Source of the DNA: Fructilactobacillus florum DSM 22689 = JCM 16035
Lineage (GTDB): Bacteria > Bacillota > Bacilli > Lactobacillales > Lactobacillaceae
DNA length: 64,000 nucleotides
Reading direction: 5' to 3'
NCBI RefSeq assembly: GCF_001436645.1
Contig: NZ_AYZI01000003.1
Coordinates: 111,360 to 175,359, forward strand
Part shown: positions 8,998 through 18,537 of the stretch, in pieces
Position numbering within the stretch: the stretch's first letter is position 1
Layout: each line of letters opens with the position of its first letter
The notes under the pieces: generated by a model
The model's input: the letters and a program-made list of their open reading frames with translations, nothing else
Database searches by the model: none
Told to the model about the DNA's origin: nothing
Position numbers and translations under genes: made by a program

Positions 8998-9597
8998 TTA
9001 TGACTTAGGTACCAAAGCATTATATGCTTCAAGCGCAGCCGGATAAATTGCTTGTCCCCGCTCAATCAAAAAGGTCATTGTTTGCTGATTCTGAAAAACA
9101 ACTCCCTCATCTAAACTAGCCTGGGTTTTAGCACGGGCCATTTCAACCCCGGAAAATGAGCGGTTAGGCTCAAGATAGTCAGCCATATACACAATTTTGT
9201 CATACACACTCATGACCGGTGCTGCAATTGTATGATATTTCACTGCGTTTAAAATCCGAATATCATTAATTCCCAATTCCTGTTGCACTAACAAATAGCC
9301 GACATAACCGTGCCAAATCGCACGACTATACTTTAATAATTCTGGATCAAGCTGAAACCGCCGAATCAAGCCTTGAAACTCAGCCACATCCCGTTGCTTA
9401 GCATAGTCGTGGACTAACCCAGCTAACCCAGCAATCGTTTGATCAGCTCCGTTAGCAGCTGCTAACTCTCGGGCGGTAGCTTCCACACGAACACAGTGAT
9501 CAAAACGATTTTTATCAAGATGTTTTTTCAATTTCGAAATAATTACGGCTCGTGAATCAGCGGCGTATTGTTCATAATGATCAGGTTCTAGACTCAT
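8998..9597 (-). CDS. yqeK: HD-domain phosphohydrolase YqeK (symmetrical Ap4A hydrolase family)
   Basis: The HD-domain metal ligands are visible as the first His in RFDHCVRVE, the HD pair in GLVHDYAKQ, then IWHGYVG and YHT, with the terminal Asp in YMADYLEPNRSF. YqeK proteins cleave diadenosine tetraphosphate to two ADP. The gene starts inside the end of nadD (17-base overlap) with an AAGGAG site upstream of the ATG. Confidence 0.92.
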   Translation of the reverse strand: MSLEPDHYEQYAADSRAVIISKLKKHLDKNRFDHCVRVEATARELAAANGADQTIAGLAGLVHDYAKQRDVAEFQGLIRRFQLDPELLKYSRAIWHGYVGYLLVQQELGINDIRILNAVKYHTIAAPVMSVYDKIVYMADYLEPNRSFSGVEMARAKTQASLDEGVVFQNQQTMTFLIERGQAIYPAALEAYNALVPKS

Positions 9598-10168
9598 ATA
9601 AATTATGCTCCTTGATATATTTTCTAACCGTTTCTGGGACTAAATAGCGAATTTTCTCATGATGACGGATTTTATTGCGAATCATTGTCGAAGAAATTTC
9701 AATTTCCGGAACCGTAACCCACACAACCGCTTCCTGTAGTGCTTGTGGCACTGAGGTGCGCGGTCGCCGGACCCCCACAAATTGAACCAGTTGTCGAAGT
9801 TCGTCGCTACGATGCCAAGTCGGCAGATCAGCCACCATATCGCTCCCAATAATAAAATAATACGTAGCGGTGGGATGCTCGTCTTGCAATTTTCTCATGG
9901 TGTCATAACTGTAACTAATCCCCGTCCGCTCCAGTTCAGCTGTTTCTAACTGAAAATCCGGATTATCTTGAATGGCTAATTGCACCATCCGTTTTCGATC
10001 AGGAGCAGCAATTGCGCTTTTATGCTGATGGTGCGGCGGCAAATAGTTTGGTAAAAAACGTACTTGATCTAGGTGGAGCTGATCTAACACCTGCTCCGCC
10101 ATGATAAGATGACCAAGATGAATCGGATTAAAAGTACCGCCCAAAATTCCAATTTTCTCTGTTTCCAT
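9581..10168 (-). CDS. nadD: Nicotinate-nucleotide adenylyltransferase
   Basis: The protein opens with GILGGTFNPIHLGHL, the nucleotidyltransferase (H/T)xGH motif, and has ISSTMIRNKIR (the SxxxR-type motif) near the end. It adenylates nicotinate mononucleotide in NAD synthesis. AGGAG is placed six bases before the ATG. Length of 195 residues is normal. It is embedded in the yqeH-yhbY-nadD-yqeK operon. Confidence 0.95.
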   Translation of the reverse strand: METEKIGILGGTFNPIHLGHLIMAEQVLDQLHLDQVRFLPNYLPPHHQHKSAIAAPDRKRMVQLAIQDNPDFQLETAELERTGISYSYDTMRKLQDEHPTATYYFIIGSDMVADLPTWHRSDELRQLVQFVGVRRPRTSVPQALQEAVVWVTVPEIEISSTMIRNKIRHHEKIRYLVPETVRKYIKEHNLYESRT

Positions 10169-10177
10169 CAGCGACTC

Positions 10178-10504
10178 CTACAATTGAAAGACTCCATGTG
10201 AAATAGTACGACGCGCCGGATTGCTCGATTCACAAAACAGTAGCAACGTACGTCCTAACTCTTGCACCACCGTCAGTTGACTATGTTTAGTAATGTACGC
10301 GGCCACTTCGGTTGTCGTAACGGTCGCACTTTGCTGTAAGGAAATTTTGACAAGTTCACGCCGATCAACAGCTTGCACCACTTCTGAAAGCCACGCTTGA
10401 TTCAAACCGTGCTTTCCAATTGAAAAAATCGGACGAAGTCGATTCCCATGTGCCCGCAAAAAACGTTTTTGTTTCCCAGTTAATTTCAGTTGCCCTTGTA
10501 CCAT
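10178..10504 (-). CDS. yhbY: YhbY-family CRM-domain RNA-binding protein
   Basis: The 108-residue protein MVQGQLKLTGKQKRFLRA carries a single CRM domain with the motif FSIGKHGLNQ (GxxG type) and LVKISL. It associates with pre-50S particles. The ATG at 10504 shares a base with the yqeH stop (TAATG), which indicates coupled translation. A longer frame reaching 10588 runs antisense through yqeH coding sequence in another phase and is not the true start. Confidence 0.93.
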   Translation of the reverse strand: MVQGQLKLTGKQKRFLRAHGNRLRPIFSIGKHGLNQAWLSEVVQAVDRRELVKISLQQSATVTTTEVAAYITKHSQLTVVQELGRTLLLFCESSNPARRTISHGVFQL

Positions 10505-11634
10505 TAAAACATCGCCTTTCGTAACAAAACTGATACCCCAGCTGGAGCATAACCGGCCACCAAACAGCCCTTTGGAACTGTAACCCAACCCAATCCTTCA
10601 AAGACTAAATCACTCGTGTCGGTTACCTTAAATTCGTGGCGCTGTAATGGCTGCAATGTTTTATTCCCAGTCGGTGGGGTTAACAGCTCGCCCGCATGTT
10701 TAGCAAAAAAATCAGTCGCGTTTTCCAGCTTGGTACGATGAACCATTACATTATTATCAGCAAAAACCGTGAAACCGCTTTTTTGTCCCTGAATAAAGTC
10801 AAAGCGACCCAGTGCCCCTAAAAATAAGGTCTGTCCCGGGTTTAACTGATATGAGCGCGGCTTAATTCTTTTTTGGGGGGTAACATATTTTAAATCAGCT
10901 GGCTGCAAATAATGAGCCATTTGACTTTCCTGAATAATCCCCGGTGTATCAATTAATTCTCGACCATTATCGAGCGGGATTTTAATCAAATCAAGCGTCG
11001 TCCCGGGAAATTTTGAAGTCGTAATGACATCCTTGATGCCGGAACTTTCCCGAATAATTTGATTGATTAATGTCGATTTCCCAACATTAGTAACCCCCAC
11101 AACGTAGACGTCACGACCGTTGGCAGCTTGATTCACCGCTGCTAGCAACTGATCAACTGCTTGATTAGTTTTAGCAGATACTAGTTCGATTGCTACCGGA
11201 CGTAATCCGGCTTGGTTAAGCATTTGCCGCAACCAATCCTTCATTTTCTTAGGTTTAAAAGAAGCCGGAAGTAAATCCACTTTATTACCAACTGCTAAAA
11301 TCGGATTATCACCAACAAACCGTTGGAGTCCCGAAATCAAACTACCATTTACATCAAAAATATCAATAACGTACACCACGAGGGCTTTGGTTTCTCTAAT
11401 CCGGCTTAACAAGCGTAAAAATTCATCATCGGCTAATGCTACTGGCTGGATTTCATTATAATGACGGAGCCGAAAACAACGTTGACAATATAGATCCCCG
11501 CCGGAAGCCAATCCCTTCTCTAAAGCTGATTTAGGGGTATAACCAGCTGCATTAGGTGAGGTCGTCTGAATCAAAGCACCACACCCAATACACTGCAAGG
11601 GCTCCCTTGCCTGTTGCTCGAGTTCTTCAACCAT
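10504..11634 (-). CDS. yqeH: Ribosome-biogenesis GTPase YqeH (circularly permuted)
   Basis: The N-terminal zinc finger has CIGCG and CQRC pairs. The GTPase motifs appear in permuted order: NKVDLLP (G4) first, SAK (G5), then GVTNVGKSTLI (G1) and DTPG (G3). The C-terminal domain follows. YqeH assists 30S subunit assembly. Both ends overlap neighbours by one base as TAATG, so yqeG, yqeH and yhbY form a tightly coupled unit. Confidence 0.95.
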   Translation of the reverse strand: MVEELEQQAREPLQCIGCGALIQTTSPNAAGYTPKSALEKGLASGGDLYCQRCFRLRHYNEIQPVALADDEFLRLLSRIRETKALVVYVIDIFDVNGSLISGLQRFVGDNPILAVGNKVDLLPASFKPKKMKDWLRQMLNQAGLRPVAIELVSAKTNQAVDQLLAAVNQAANGRDVYVVGVTNVGKSTLINQIIRESSGIKDVITTSKFPGTTLDLIKIPLDNGRELIDTPGIIQESQMAHYLQPADLKYVTPQKRIKPRSYQLNPGQTLFLGALGRFDFIQGQKSGFTVFADNNVMVHRTKLENATDFFAKHAGELLTPPTGNKTLQPLQRHEFKVTDTSDLVFEGLGWVTVPKGCLVAGYAPAGVSVLLRKAMF

Positions 11635-12164
11635 TAATCAATATCACCTTTCCATCCCAATTCGGGATATCGTTTTTTAAGTTGCCAGTAGACAATGGTT
11701 TCCAAACGACGATTGACCCGAGTTGGCAACAAATCAGTTTTAACTAGGGGACGAACCCAGATGCTAGCAATCCCACAGTTATTTGCAGCCCAAACATCGG
11801 TCAAAAGCTGATCACCAACCATAACCACCTGATCTTTACGGAGTGAAAACCTTTTCAACGTTCGCTTAATTCCAATGTTCATTGGTTTAAAGGCTCGAGC
11901 TACGAATGGTAATCCCAGGTCAGCTACCGCCCGACGCACTCGTTTGGGGTTATTATTTGAAATCACAATCACATTAATCCCATATTGCTGGAGTAAGCGA
12001 ACCCAATGAAGAATATCTCTATTGCTACCCGCATGATTCCAAGGAATTAGCGTGTTGTCCAAATCCGTTAGAATCGTATCAATTCCATGCTGCTGTAATT
12101 TGTCGGGGGAAATATTATAGATGCTTTGAATCATCCATGTTGGTTTAAATGATGCTAACCTCAT
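11634..12164 (-). CDS. yqeG: YqeG-family HAD phosphatase
   Basis: The HAD motif I DLDNTLIPW lies near residue 35, motif II is VISNNN, and motif III/IV is MVGDQLLTDVWAAN. The 176-residue size and position at the head of the yqeH operon match YqeG, whose homologues act on phosphatidylglycerophosphate or are of unknown function. The short region upstream, after the rplT terminator, should hold the operon promoter, but no consensus is clear there. Confidence 0.9.
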   Translation of the reverse strand: MRLASFKPTWMIQSIYNISPDKLQQHGIDTILTDLDNTLIPWNHAGSNRDILHWVRLLQQYGINVIVISNNNPKRVRRAVADLGLPFVARAFKPMNIGIKRTLKRFSLRKDQVVMVGDQLLTDVWAANNCGIASIWVRPLVKTDLLPTRVNRRLETIVYWQLKKRYPELGWKGDID

Positions 12165-12235
12165 TCAACGTCTCCTTGTTGATAGCTTGCTTTTATTTTA
12201 AAACATTTACAGTTGCAATGGGAGATTTCAAGCTA

Positions 12236-12272
12236 AAAAAACTTTCACCAACGGCTGCTGATGAAAGTTTTT
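12236..12272 (-). terminator. Terminator after rplT
   Basis: Arms AAAAACTTTCA and TGAAAGTTTTT enclose an 11-14 base loop, with a T run on the minus strand. It separates the infC-rpmI-rplT operon from yqeG. Confidence 0.88.
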
Positions 12273-12286
12273 GGCACACTCGAATT

Positions 12287-12640
12287 TTAAAGTGCTTTTT
12301 TGGCTGCATCAACCAAAGCGGCAAAGGCATCCGTATCATTGACAGCTAAATCAGCCAACATTTTACGGTTGACATCAATGTTAGCTTCTTTCAGACCATG
12401 CATCAACTGACTGTAACTGATGTCGTTAATTCGGGCAGCAGCGTTAATCCGTGTAATCCATAGTTTCCGGAAATTACCTTTATTGTTCCGACGATCACGG
12501 AAAGCATATTCACGTGATTTCATCACTTGATTTTTAGCAGTTTTAAATAAACGATGCTTCCCGCCGCGGTATCCTTTAGCTAGCTTTAAAACTCGTTTAC
12601 GCCGATTACGTGTGGTAGTTCCACCTTTAACTCGTGGCAT
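12287..12640 (-). CDS. rplT: 50S ribosomal protein L20
   Basis: The protein of 117 residues begins [16 protein letters not shown] and contains the highly basic N-terminal extension that threads 23S rRNA, then the globular part [12 protein letters not shown]20 is needed for early 50S assembly and represses its own operon in Firmicutes by binding the infC leader. It lies 24 bases after rpmI. Confidence 0.98.
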   Translation of the reverse strand: MPRVKGGTTTRNRRKRVLKLAKGYRGGKHRLFKTAKNQVMKSREYAFRDRRNNKGNFRKLWITRINAAARINDISYSQLMHGLKEANIDVNRKMLADLAVNDTDAFAALVDAAKKAL

Positions 12641-12664
12641 GTCAAAATCCTCCTAGAAATTAAA

Positions 12665-12859
12665 TTATTTTTTCAAAAGTTCACTGTATGATTTAACCCA
12701 GATTGGATCAATCATGCGAGTTCCGCGCAAGTGACGACGTTGTTTCTTAGTTTTTCCGTGAAAACGGTGACTAGTAAAAGCATGGGCACTTTTTAAACCA
12801 CCCTTAGCAGTTTTCTTGAACCGTTTGGCAACCGCCCGGTTTGATTTCATTTTTGGCAT
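12665..12859 (-). CDS. rpmI: 50S ribosomal protein L35
   Basis: The 64-residue basic protein [17 protein letters not shown] has the typical [13 protein letters not shown] core. It is the middle gene of infC-rpmI-rplT. Confidence 0.98.
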   Translation of the reverse strand: MPKMKSNRAVAKRFKKTAKGGLKSAHAFTSHRFHGKTKKQRRHLRGTRMIDPIWVKSYSELLKK

Positions 12860-12887
12860 TAGTTAGTCCTCCTCGTCGTGTTAAATG

Positions 12888-13412
12888 TTAATTTTTAGTT
12901 TTATTGGTAGGAGCCAGCATTAAAAACATACTACGTCCATCCATCTTAGCTCGTTGCGTTACAGTGGCAATGTCACTTAGGGCATCCGCCATCCGGTTCA
13001 ATACCTGACGTCCAATTTCCTTATGTGTAATGGCACGTCCTTTAAATCGAATTGAAACGCGAACTTTTTCTCCCTTGCTCAAAAATTTCTGTGCATTTTT
13101 AAGCTTAGTATTGAAGTCGTTGGTATCAATCGTTGGACTCAACCGAATTTCTTTTACGCCAACCGTTTTTTGTTTTTTTCTCGCTTCACGATCTTTTTTT
13201 TGCTGGTTGAAACGATATTTCCCATAATCTAGAATCTTGGCAACCGCTGGTTTAGCGTTAGGCGCCACTAACACTAAGTCAAGATTAGCTGCTTCAGCAA
13301 TTTGAAGTGCTTCTTGCTTTGATTTTAGACCGAGCTTATTTCCCTGGTCATCAATTACCATCATCTCATGGGCACGAATGCTATCATTCACCGTCTGATC
13401 TCGTTTTGCTAT
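12888..13412 (-). CDS. infC: Translation initiation factor IF-3, probable AUA start codon
   Basis: The reading frame with ordinary start codons would begin at a GTG at 13389-13391 (M-N-D-S-I-R) with no ribosome-binding site. Seven codons further up, at 13410-13412, an ATA stands eight bases after a full GGAGGT Shine-Dalgarno site and gives the conserved N-terminus (M)[13 protein letters not shown]. infC in many bacteria uses AUU, AUC or AUA, because IF3 rejects non-canonical starts and so limits its own synthesis. From the ATA the protein has 174 residues. The N-domain and C-domain motifs ([24 protein letters not shown]) are all present. Confidence 0.93.
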   Translation of the reverse strand: MAKRDQTVNDSIRAHEMMVIDDQGNKLGLKSKQEALQIAEAANLDLVLVAPNAKPAVAKILDYGKYRFNQQKKDREARKKQKTVGVKEIRLSPTIDTNDFNTKLKNAQKFLSKGEKVRVSIRFKGRAITHKEIGRQVLNRMADALSDIATVTQRAKMDGRSMFLMLAPTNKTKN

Positions 13413-13572
13413 GGTCCTTCACCTCCAAATATTTTTAGCAGAAAAATAGCGGATCCTCTTAACAGAGAACCCGCTATTTCTATCAATAGTAGTTGATAGA
13501 TTTTGCATCGAAAGCCCAGCAACTAAGCGTTACTCAGGCGAGAAGCGGGAAACTTCTGCTTTTAACTGTTTA
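13413..13572 (-). promoter_or_regulatory. infC-rpmI-rplT leader with attenuator (L20-type leader)
   Basis: The transcript leader upstream of infC is roughly 160 bases and highly structured. Going towards infC it holds a GCAGAAG/CTTCTCGC-type stem, a GCCTGAG...TTGCTGGGC stem, a TATCAA/TTGATA hairpin, and then a strong terminator (AAATAGCGG..CCGCTATTT, 13441-13480) ending in TTTTT. This matches the leader of Firmicutes L20 operons, where L20 binding favours the terminator. The class is inferred from position and structure, not from a covariance-model hit. Confidence 0.75.
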
Positions 13573-13602
13573 AGCTTATCAAGAAATCAACTACTTGTCA
13601 AC
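13573..13602 (-). promoter_or_regulatory. Probable promoter of infC operon
   Basis: TTGACA (minus strand, at 13597-13602) is followed after 17 bases by TAAGCT (13573-13578). The -35 is perfect and the -10 is weak. It lies just beyond the thrS stop codon, so the operon can be expressed independently of thrS. Confidence 0.6.
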
Positions 13603-13607
13603 TAAAG

Positions 13608-15548
13608 CTATTCATTTCTGGAGTAGGTTGCAATATCCTGCAAAATCTCTTTTTCAAAATCTGCCACTGAAAGTGACCGGCTGTCATTTTCACCGTACTT
13701 TCGCACAGAGACCGTCTGCTGTTGCTTTTCGTCATCACCTACCACAATTGTGTATGGAATCTTGTGAGTTTGCGCATCTCGAATCAGATAGCCCATCTTT
13801 TCACCACGTTGATCAACTGATGACCGCAGTTTCAAGGCTGTAAACTGTTCATTCAAATGATGCGCATAATCACCGTGTTTTTCTTCACTGACCGGAATAA
13901 TTTGAATTTGTTTGGGCGCCAACCAGGTTGGGAAAGCTCCTTTATAAATTTCAATTAGATAAGCTGTAAATCGTTCCATGGTTGAAACTAACCCTCGGTG
14001 AATCATAACCGGACGATGTTCTTGACCATCCTCACCAACATATTTCAAATCAAATCGTTCTGGTAACATGAAATCCAGTTGAATTGTGGATAACGTTTCC
14101 TCGTTGCCAAGCGCCGTCTTTGTTTGAACATCAAGCTTAGGACCATAAAAAGCGGCTTCACCCTCGGCCTCGACATATTCAAGCCCCAAGTCATCCATGG
14201 CACCTTTCAGCATTGCTTGTGCCTTGTTCCACATCTCGTCATCATCAAAATACTTTTCTGTATTTTGTGGGTCACGATAGCTTAGTCGGAACGTGTAATT
14301 GTCAATGTCAAAATCATGATAAACATCAACCATTAGGTTTAATATCCGCTTGAATTCATCCTGAATCTGTTCGGGCGCAACAAAAGTATGCCCGTCATTG
14401 AGTGTCATCTCACGGACTCGTTGCAACCCACTCAGTGCACCAGATTTTTCATATCGATGCATCATGCCAAGTTCAGCAATACGTAATGGTAATTCACGGT
14501 AAGAACGAATGTGATGGTTATAAATTTGAATGTGGGAAGGACAGTTCATTGGTCGTAATTCAAGTTGTTCCTCATCATCCATCGTCATTGGTGGAAACAT
14601 ATCTTCTCGATAATGATCCCAATGACCAGATTGTTTATAGAGATCTAGGTTCGCCAATACTGGTGTATAAACGTGCTGGTAGCCATTTGCAACTTCTTTA
14701 TCGGTAATGTAGCGTTCAATTGTCCGCCGAATCGTAGCTCCATTGGGCATCCAATAAGGTAATCCCGCACCAACTTTAGGATCAACAAAGAAAAGATCCA
14801 AATTATTTCCAATAACCCGGTGGTCGCGCTCATGTGCTTCTTGACGTTGTTGTAAATCAGCTTGTAAATCTGCTTCTTGATAAAAAGCCGTTCCATAAAC
14901 TCGCTGTAACATCGGATTAGACGATTTTCCTTGCCAGTAAGCTCCTGCCACGGATAATAGTTTAAAGTGCTTCAAAGCTTTCAAACTAGGAGCAATCACT
15001 GTTTGAGCTAATGTCAAAACTCCATTAATTTTGTAAAACAAAAATTTAGTTTGCTGACGTGCTTCAAGTAATGCCCGTTGGTACTGATCGGAACCAATTT
15101 CTGCTAGGGCATCCTCTTGACTAAGCCAGTGCCGCTCAATAACCGCATTTTGCTTGATCATCTGTTGCATCTTTTTAGTAATAGTTGCCAACTCATCAAC
15201 GCTAATTTGGCGATCTGCCTTGTCTGTATCAACATAAAAGCCATCTTCATCAACTGCTAATTGACCAAGTTTAATCTCAGAAAACTGTTGCTTAACTGCC
15301 GTCGCCAACAATTGAGCTCCCGTTGCTCGTAAAATCTGCAGTGCTTCTGGATCTTGATCTGTAATAATTTGAAGGTGTCCCCCTTGTTCTAAGGGTTGTT
15401 CCAGATCAACTAGCTGTTCATCAAGTTTACCAGCGAGGGCTTTTTTACCCAAACTAACTGCAATTGACTGTGCGATCTGAACAACCGTTACCGGCGTCTC
15501 AAATGCTCGCTGGCTACCATCTGGAAACTCAAATGTTAACTTTGCCAT
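13608..15548 (-). CDS. thrS: Threonine-tRNA ligase
   Basis: The 646-residue enzyme has the TGS domain at the N-terminus, the SAD editing domain, the class II catalytic core (motif 2 with [19 protein letters not shown]; zinc ligands including Cys in RPMNCPSH), and the anticodon-binding domain at the C-terminus. It charges tRNA-Thr. GGAGGAAG precedes the ATG. A T-box leader lies directly upstream and makes expression depend on uncharged tRNA-Thr. Confidence 0.98.
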   Translation of the reverse strand: MAKLTFEFPDGSQRAFETPVTVVQIAQSIAVSLGKKALAGKLDEQLVDLEQPLEQGGHLQIITDQDPEALQILRATGAQLLATAVKQQFSEIKLGQLAVDEDGFYVDTDKADRQISVDELATITKKMQQMIKQNAVIERHWLSQEDALAEIGSDQYQRALLEARQQTKFLFYKINGVLTLAQTVIAPSLKALKHFKLLSVAGAYWQGKSSNPMLQRVYGTAFYQEADLQADLQQRQEAHERDHRVIGNNLDLFFVDPKVGAGLPYWMPNGATIRRTIERYITDKEVANGYQHVYTPVLANLDLYKQSGHWDHYREDMFPPMTMDDEEQLELRPMNCPSHIQIYNHHIRSYRELPLRIAELGMMHRYEKSGALSGLQRVREMTLNDGHTFVAPEQIQDEFKRILNLMVDVYHDFDIDNYTFRLSYRDPQNTEKYFDDDEMWNKAQAMLKGAMDDLGLEYVEAEGEAAFYGPKLDVQTKTALGNEETLSTIQLDFMLPERFDLKYVGEDGQEHRPVMIHRGLVSTMERFTAYLIEIYKGAFPTWLAPKQIQIIPVSEEKHGDYAHHLNEQFTALKLRSSVDQRGEKMGYLIRDAQTHKIPYTIVVGDDEKQQQTVSVRKYGENDSRSLSVADFEKEILQDIATYSRNE

Positions 15549-15559
15549 CGTATCTTCCT

Positions 15560-15765
15560 CCTATGAAAAAAGCCCCCAGTCCAAACAGACTAGGGGCGTC
15601 AGTGACGCGGTTCCACCCAAATTAATTCGTTATAACGAATATCTCAGTTAACCACTTCTTTAATTTTTACAAATACTAGCAAGGCGGTAAGTTAAAATTT
15701 ATTTTAAATGACTCCCAGCAAATGCCACTCTCTCTGAAAAATAAATTATAACCCATGTCCTATAA
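15560..15765 (-). promoter_or_regulatory. T-box riboswitch controlling thrS (tRNA-Thr sensing)
   Basis: On the minus strand the conserved antiterminator bulge GGGTGGAACCGCG lies at 15605-15618. It is followed by a GC-rich terminator (GCCCCTAGTC..GACTGGGGGC) and six or more T. Upstream stem I elements (AGAGAGAGTGG, GCTGGGAG) are present. A CTTACCGCC stretch near 15684-15692 offers ACC, a threonine codon, as the specifier. Uncharged tRNA-Thr would stabilise the antiterminator and permit thrS transcription. Confidence 0.93.
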
Positions 15766-15769
15766 CTTA

Positions 15770-15798
15770 ATCTTACCCAGTTAGGTGCTACCTGTCAA
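15770..15798 (-). promoter_or_regulatory. Promoter of the thrS T-box transcript
   Basis: TTGACA at 15793-15798 and TAAGAT at 15770-15775 on the minus strand are separated by exactly 17 bases. It starts just beyond the stop of dnaI. Confidence 0.82.
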
Positions 15799-15801
15799 GC
15801 A

Positions 15802-16731
15802 CTAGCTTTCTTGGCGACGATTCTTACCATCAATTTCAATGGGGCGGGCTAAAAAATGAATTCGCTCCAACAACCGCTTAGCTTTCAACGGCTCGACATC
15901 GCCACGACTAGTAGTTGCTAAGTGCTCATCGCCCAGCTGTTGAATTGTGAAGTTCGAGGTAAAAAAAGTAGAAAGCTCATGCTGCATACGATATTCAAGA
16001 ATTACCCCTAACACCTCGTCACGAATCCAAGCAGACATTGCGTCGGCTCCGATATCATCAATAATCAAAACCGGAACTTGTTTTACTCGATTTAACTTCT
16101 CCGTGACTTGATTATTTCCAATTGCACCCTTCATGGTTACGGCAAAACTTGGAAAATGAACCAGACAGACCGTAGTCCCGGTTGCAGCTAATTGCTGCGC
16201 CATCGCTGCCATAAGGTAAGTCTTCCCGACTCCAAACGGTCCTGACAAATACAATCCGGGCAAAAAGCCATGTCCTACTTGATGCTCCTTTTCAAGGAAA
16301 TCATAAACGGCTTTGATCGCCACCATCCGCTGATCAGTTGGCTCATAATCAGAAAGTCGCGCTTGTTTAACAGCGGTTGTCATCCCAATGGTTTGAAACC
16401 GTTGCAAGCTGGCTTGACGCTGCTGTTTTTCCAATTGGTTGGCCGTAGGACGATAGGCAACTTCAATTTGATGATCATTTAAGACTAATTCCGGTTCATA
16501 ACCCGGAGCAAAAGTCGGCTGTCCCTTTTTAAGCTTCGCTTTTTCGGTCACGAATTCATATAATTTTGAGGCTGATTTTTGCAAAACAGCAGCGTCCAAA
16601 TCTTGTTGATGAGCCGTCAAAAAATCCTGAACGTCATGATCTTGTTGTACCATCTCGACTAGCTTTCGATAGTGCGCTGTTAAACCTTGTTGATCCATAG
16701 CTGCTCGTAAATTTGTCCGGATATCATCCAT
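15802..16731 (-). CDS. dnaI: Primosomal helicase loader DnaI
   Basis: The AAA+ module has Walker A in GPFGVGKTYLM and Walker B in VLIIDDIGAD, followed by a sensor I segment FFTSNF. The N-terminal region binds the DnaB/DnaC replicative helicase. DnaI loads the helicase at origins and stalled forks. The ATG at 16731 has GGAGG six bases upstream, inside the end of dnaB (8-base overlap). An in-frame ATG at 16749 is less well placed. Confidence 0.94.
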   Translation of the reverse strand: MDDIRTNLRAAMDQQGLTAHYRKLVEMVQQDHDVQDFLTAHQQDLDAAVLQKSASKLYEFVTEKAKLKKGQPTFAPGYEPELVLNDHQIEVAYRPTANQLEKQQRQASLQRFQTIGMTTAVKQARLSDYEPTDQRMVAIKAVYDFLEKEHQVGHGFLPGLYLSGPFGVGKTYLMAAMAQQLAATGTTVCLVHFPSFAVTMKGAIGNNQVTEKLNRVKQVPVLIIDDIGADAMSAWIRDEVLGVILEYRMQHELSTFFTSNFTIQQLGDEHLATTSRGDVEPLKAKRLLERIHFLARPIEIDGKNRRQES

Positions 16732-18049
16732 CCTGATCCTCCTTTGCATGATTTATTTTAGCTAGGCGTTTGGCCAGTTCACTCTTTTCCGCACTAGAAA
16801 CCGGTTTTTCACTTTGTCCAGTAGCATCACGCTTAGCCCATTGCGGTAGCGTCTCGCGAACGTTCCCTCTTTTGACCGACGTTTTTTGCTGCTTGCGTTG
16901 TTGCTGACGGTTTTTGATTGCTACTAAAGCCCCCGTTGCCGTTGTGATTTTCTGTTGCGCCCAGTCATTGGCAATGGTGTCTACTAAGTTGCGATTTAAG
17001 GTTGGATAATCACGATCAACCAAGAGCAAATAACTCAAAAGGTTGATGACCCCCGGCTCAAGTTGATGGGCCTCAACTAAACTACGCAAAACCCGCTCCT
17101 CTCCATTAGTAACAAATCCGCCTTTTTCGTGCTTTAATCCTTGCAAAAAGATCATGGGAGCAGTCCGTTCTGCAACAGCTACTAGTTGCTGCTCTTGCTG
17201 ACTGAGCTTAGTGGTTGAGCTAACTTGGCTGCCGCGCTTGGCTGGTTCATCAGCGGCCGGTGCGGTCGTTTGTAATTTATTTTTGCGGGCGACCAATAAC
17301 TGAAACTGTTGCGCATCAAACCGATTAGTAGTCAAGTTAGTAGCCCGCTCAATCAATTTCGCCTGCGCAACTTCATCTAAACCATACAGTTCCTTCGTGG
17401 CTAAAAACAATGGTTTTGCTTTCTTAATCGTTTGCAAATCAACAAAGGAATTTTTCAAAATGCTCAGCAATAATTCAAAATCAAAAGTTATCTGTGGCGT
17501 GGGCGTTCTTGCTGTTTGAACCGCTGCTGCATTACGCTTAACATTCGTGACCAACTGAGCGGGGGTAGTAGCTGCAAATCTAAAAACTGAAGTTAGGGCA
17601 TGCGTAGTCTCCTGATAATCAGCAAGTTCCGGTTTAGCTGGCAATAAAATGCGACTAAGCTCTAAAAAGGACGATTCACCAACCATTTCTAGCAATAACT
17701 GACTTAGCAAAGGATTTTCAAAAAAAGCAACGGGCACTAGCGGTGATACTAATAGGTAATAAACCTCGTTTTGATTATTAACAAATGTCCGCAACAACCC
17801 TGCTCCCTCACACTTTTGCCGAGCTCGATAAAGGTCTTGCTTATCAAGACTAAGGCGCTCCATCAGTTGAAAATGTTCACTAACCCTTGCTGACCAACCC
17901 CACAATAAATTTAACAGCGCATAAGCTTTGGTGCCGATGATTGGTAAATACAACTGATCCAATGATTGGCGAGCATCACTGGCAAGTATCGTGTGTGCAG
18001 CTATTTTAAATTTACTTTGGGGATTAATCCCTGCTCGTTCCATCATCAC
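16724..18049 (-). CDS. dnaB: Replication initiation / membrane attachment protein DnaB
   Basis: The protein has DnaB/DnaD-type winged-helix repeats. The N-terminal part includes YLPIIGTKAYALLNLLW and the C-terminal DDBH region includes LIDRATNL-like and VINLLSYLLLV stretches, with a basic, low-complexity tail. It works with DnaD and DnaI to load helicase in Firmicutes. The start is a GTG at 18049 that shares a base with the nrdR stop, with tandem ATG codons just after it as alternatives. Confidence 0.9.
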   Translation of the reverse strand: MMMERAGINPQSKFKIAAHTILASDARQSLDQLYLPIIGTKAYALLNLLWGWSARVSEHFQLMERLSLDKQDLYRARQKCEGAGLLRTFVNNQNEVYYLLVSPLVPVAFFENPLLSQLLLEMVGESSFLELSRILLPAKPELADYQETTHALTSVFRFAATTPAQLVTNVKRNAAAVQTARTPTPQITFDFELLLSILKNSFVDLQTIKKAKPLFLATKELYGLDEVAQAKLIERATNLTTNRFDAQQFQLLVARKNKLQTTAPAADEPAKRGSQVSSTTKLSQQEQQLVAVAERTAPMIFLQGLKHEKGGFVTNGEERVLRSLVEAHQLEPGVINLLSYLLLVDRDYPTLNRNLVDTIANDWAQQKITTATGALVAIKNRQQQRKQQKTSVKRGNVRETLPQWAKRDATGQSEKPVSSAEKSELAKRLAKINHAKEDQDG

Positions 18050-18531
18050 TACTCATCATCCTGGCTGACATCATTATCCATCAATTCTTTCATCTTAACG
18101 TAAAACTCATTCATGTCCTTAAACTGGCGGTAAACACTGGCAAAACGAATATAGGCAATTTCGTCGATATCTTTGAGTCCATTCATGACATTTTCGCCAA
18201 TAATCGCACTGGAAACCTCATGACTCTCGTTGTCTTGACTTTCAATGTTTTTTCGCGTCTGGTCAACGATCTGATTCATCTGCTCCAAAGAAACCGGTCG
18301 TTTCTCACAAGATCGAATAATCCCTCGTAGCAATTTTTCCCGATTAAATTCCTGCCGGGTCCCATTCTTTTTAACTACTAGCAGTGGTGTCACTTCAACC
18401 ATTTCAAAGGTTGTAAACCGATAACCACAGTGCTCACACTGTCGTCTTCGCCTGATCTGCGCCCCATCAGCCAGTGGGCGACTTTCAATTACTTTTGAAG
18501 TTGAATTATGTTGACATTTTGGACATTTCAT
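18049..18531 (-). CDS. nrdR: Transcriptional repressor NrdR
   Basis: A zinc ribbon (MKCPKCQHN...CEHCGYRF) is followed by an ATP-cone domain ([20 protein letters not shown]). NrdR senses ATP/dATP and represses ribonucleotide reductase genes through NrdR boxes. The 160-residue length is normal. It sits between coaE and dnaB in one operon. Confidence 0.97.
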   Translation of the reverse strand: MKCPKCQHNSTSKVIESRPLADGAQIRRRRQCEHCGYRFTTFEMVEVTPLLVVKKNGTRQEFNREKLLRGIIRSCEKRPVSLEQMNQIVDQTRKNIESQDNESHEVSSAIIGENVMNGLKDIDEIAYIRFASVYRQFKDMNEFYVKMKELMDNDVSQDDE

Positions 18532-18537
18532 TTCAGA

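Noticed and set aside
10365..10601. 78-codon minus-strand frame over yqeH/yhbY
   Set aside because: It is out of phase with both genes, which overlap as TAATG and leave no room for a third.
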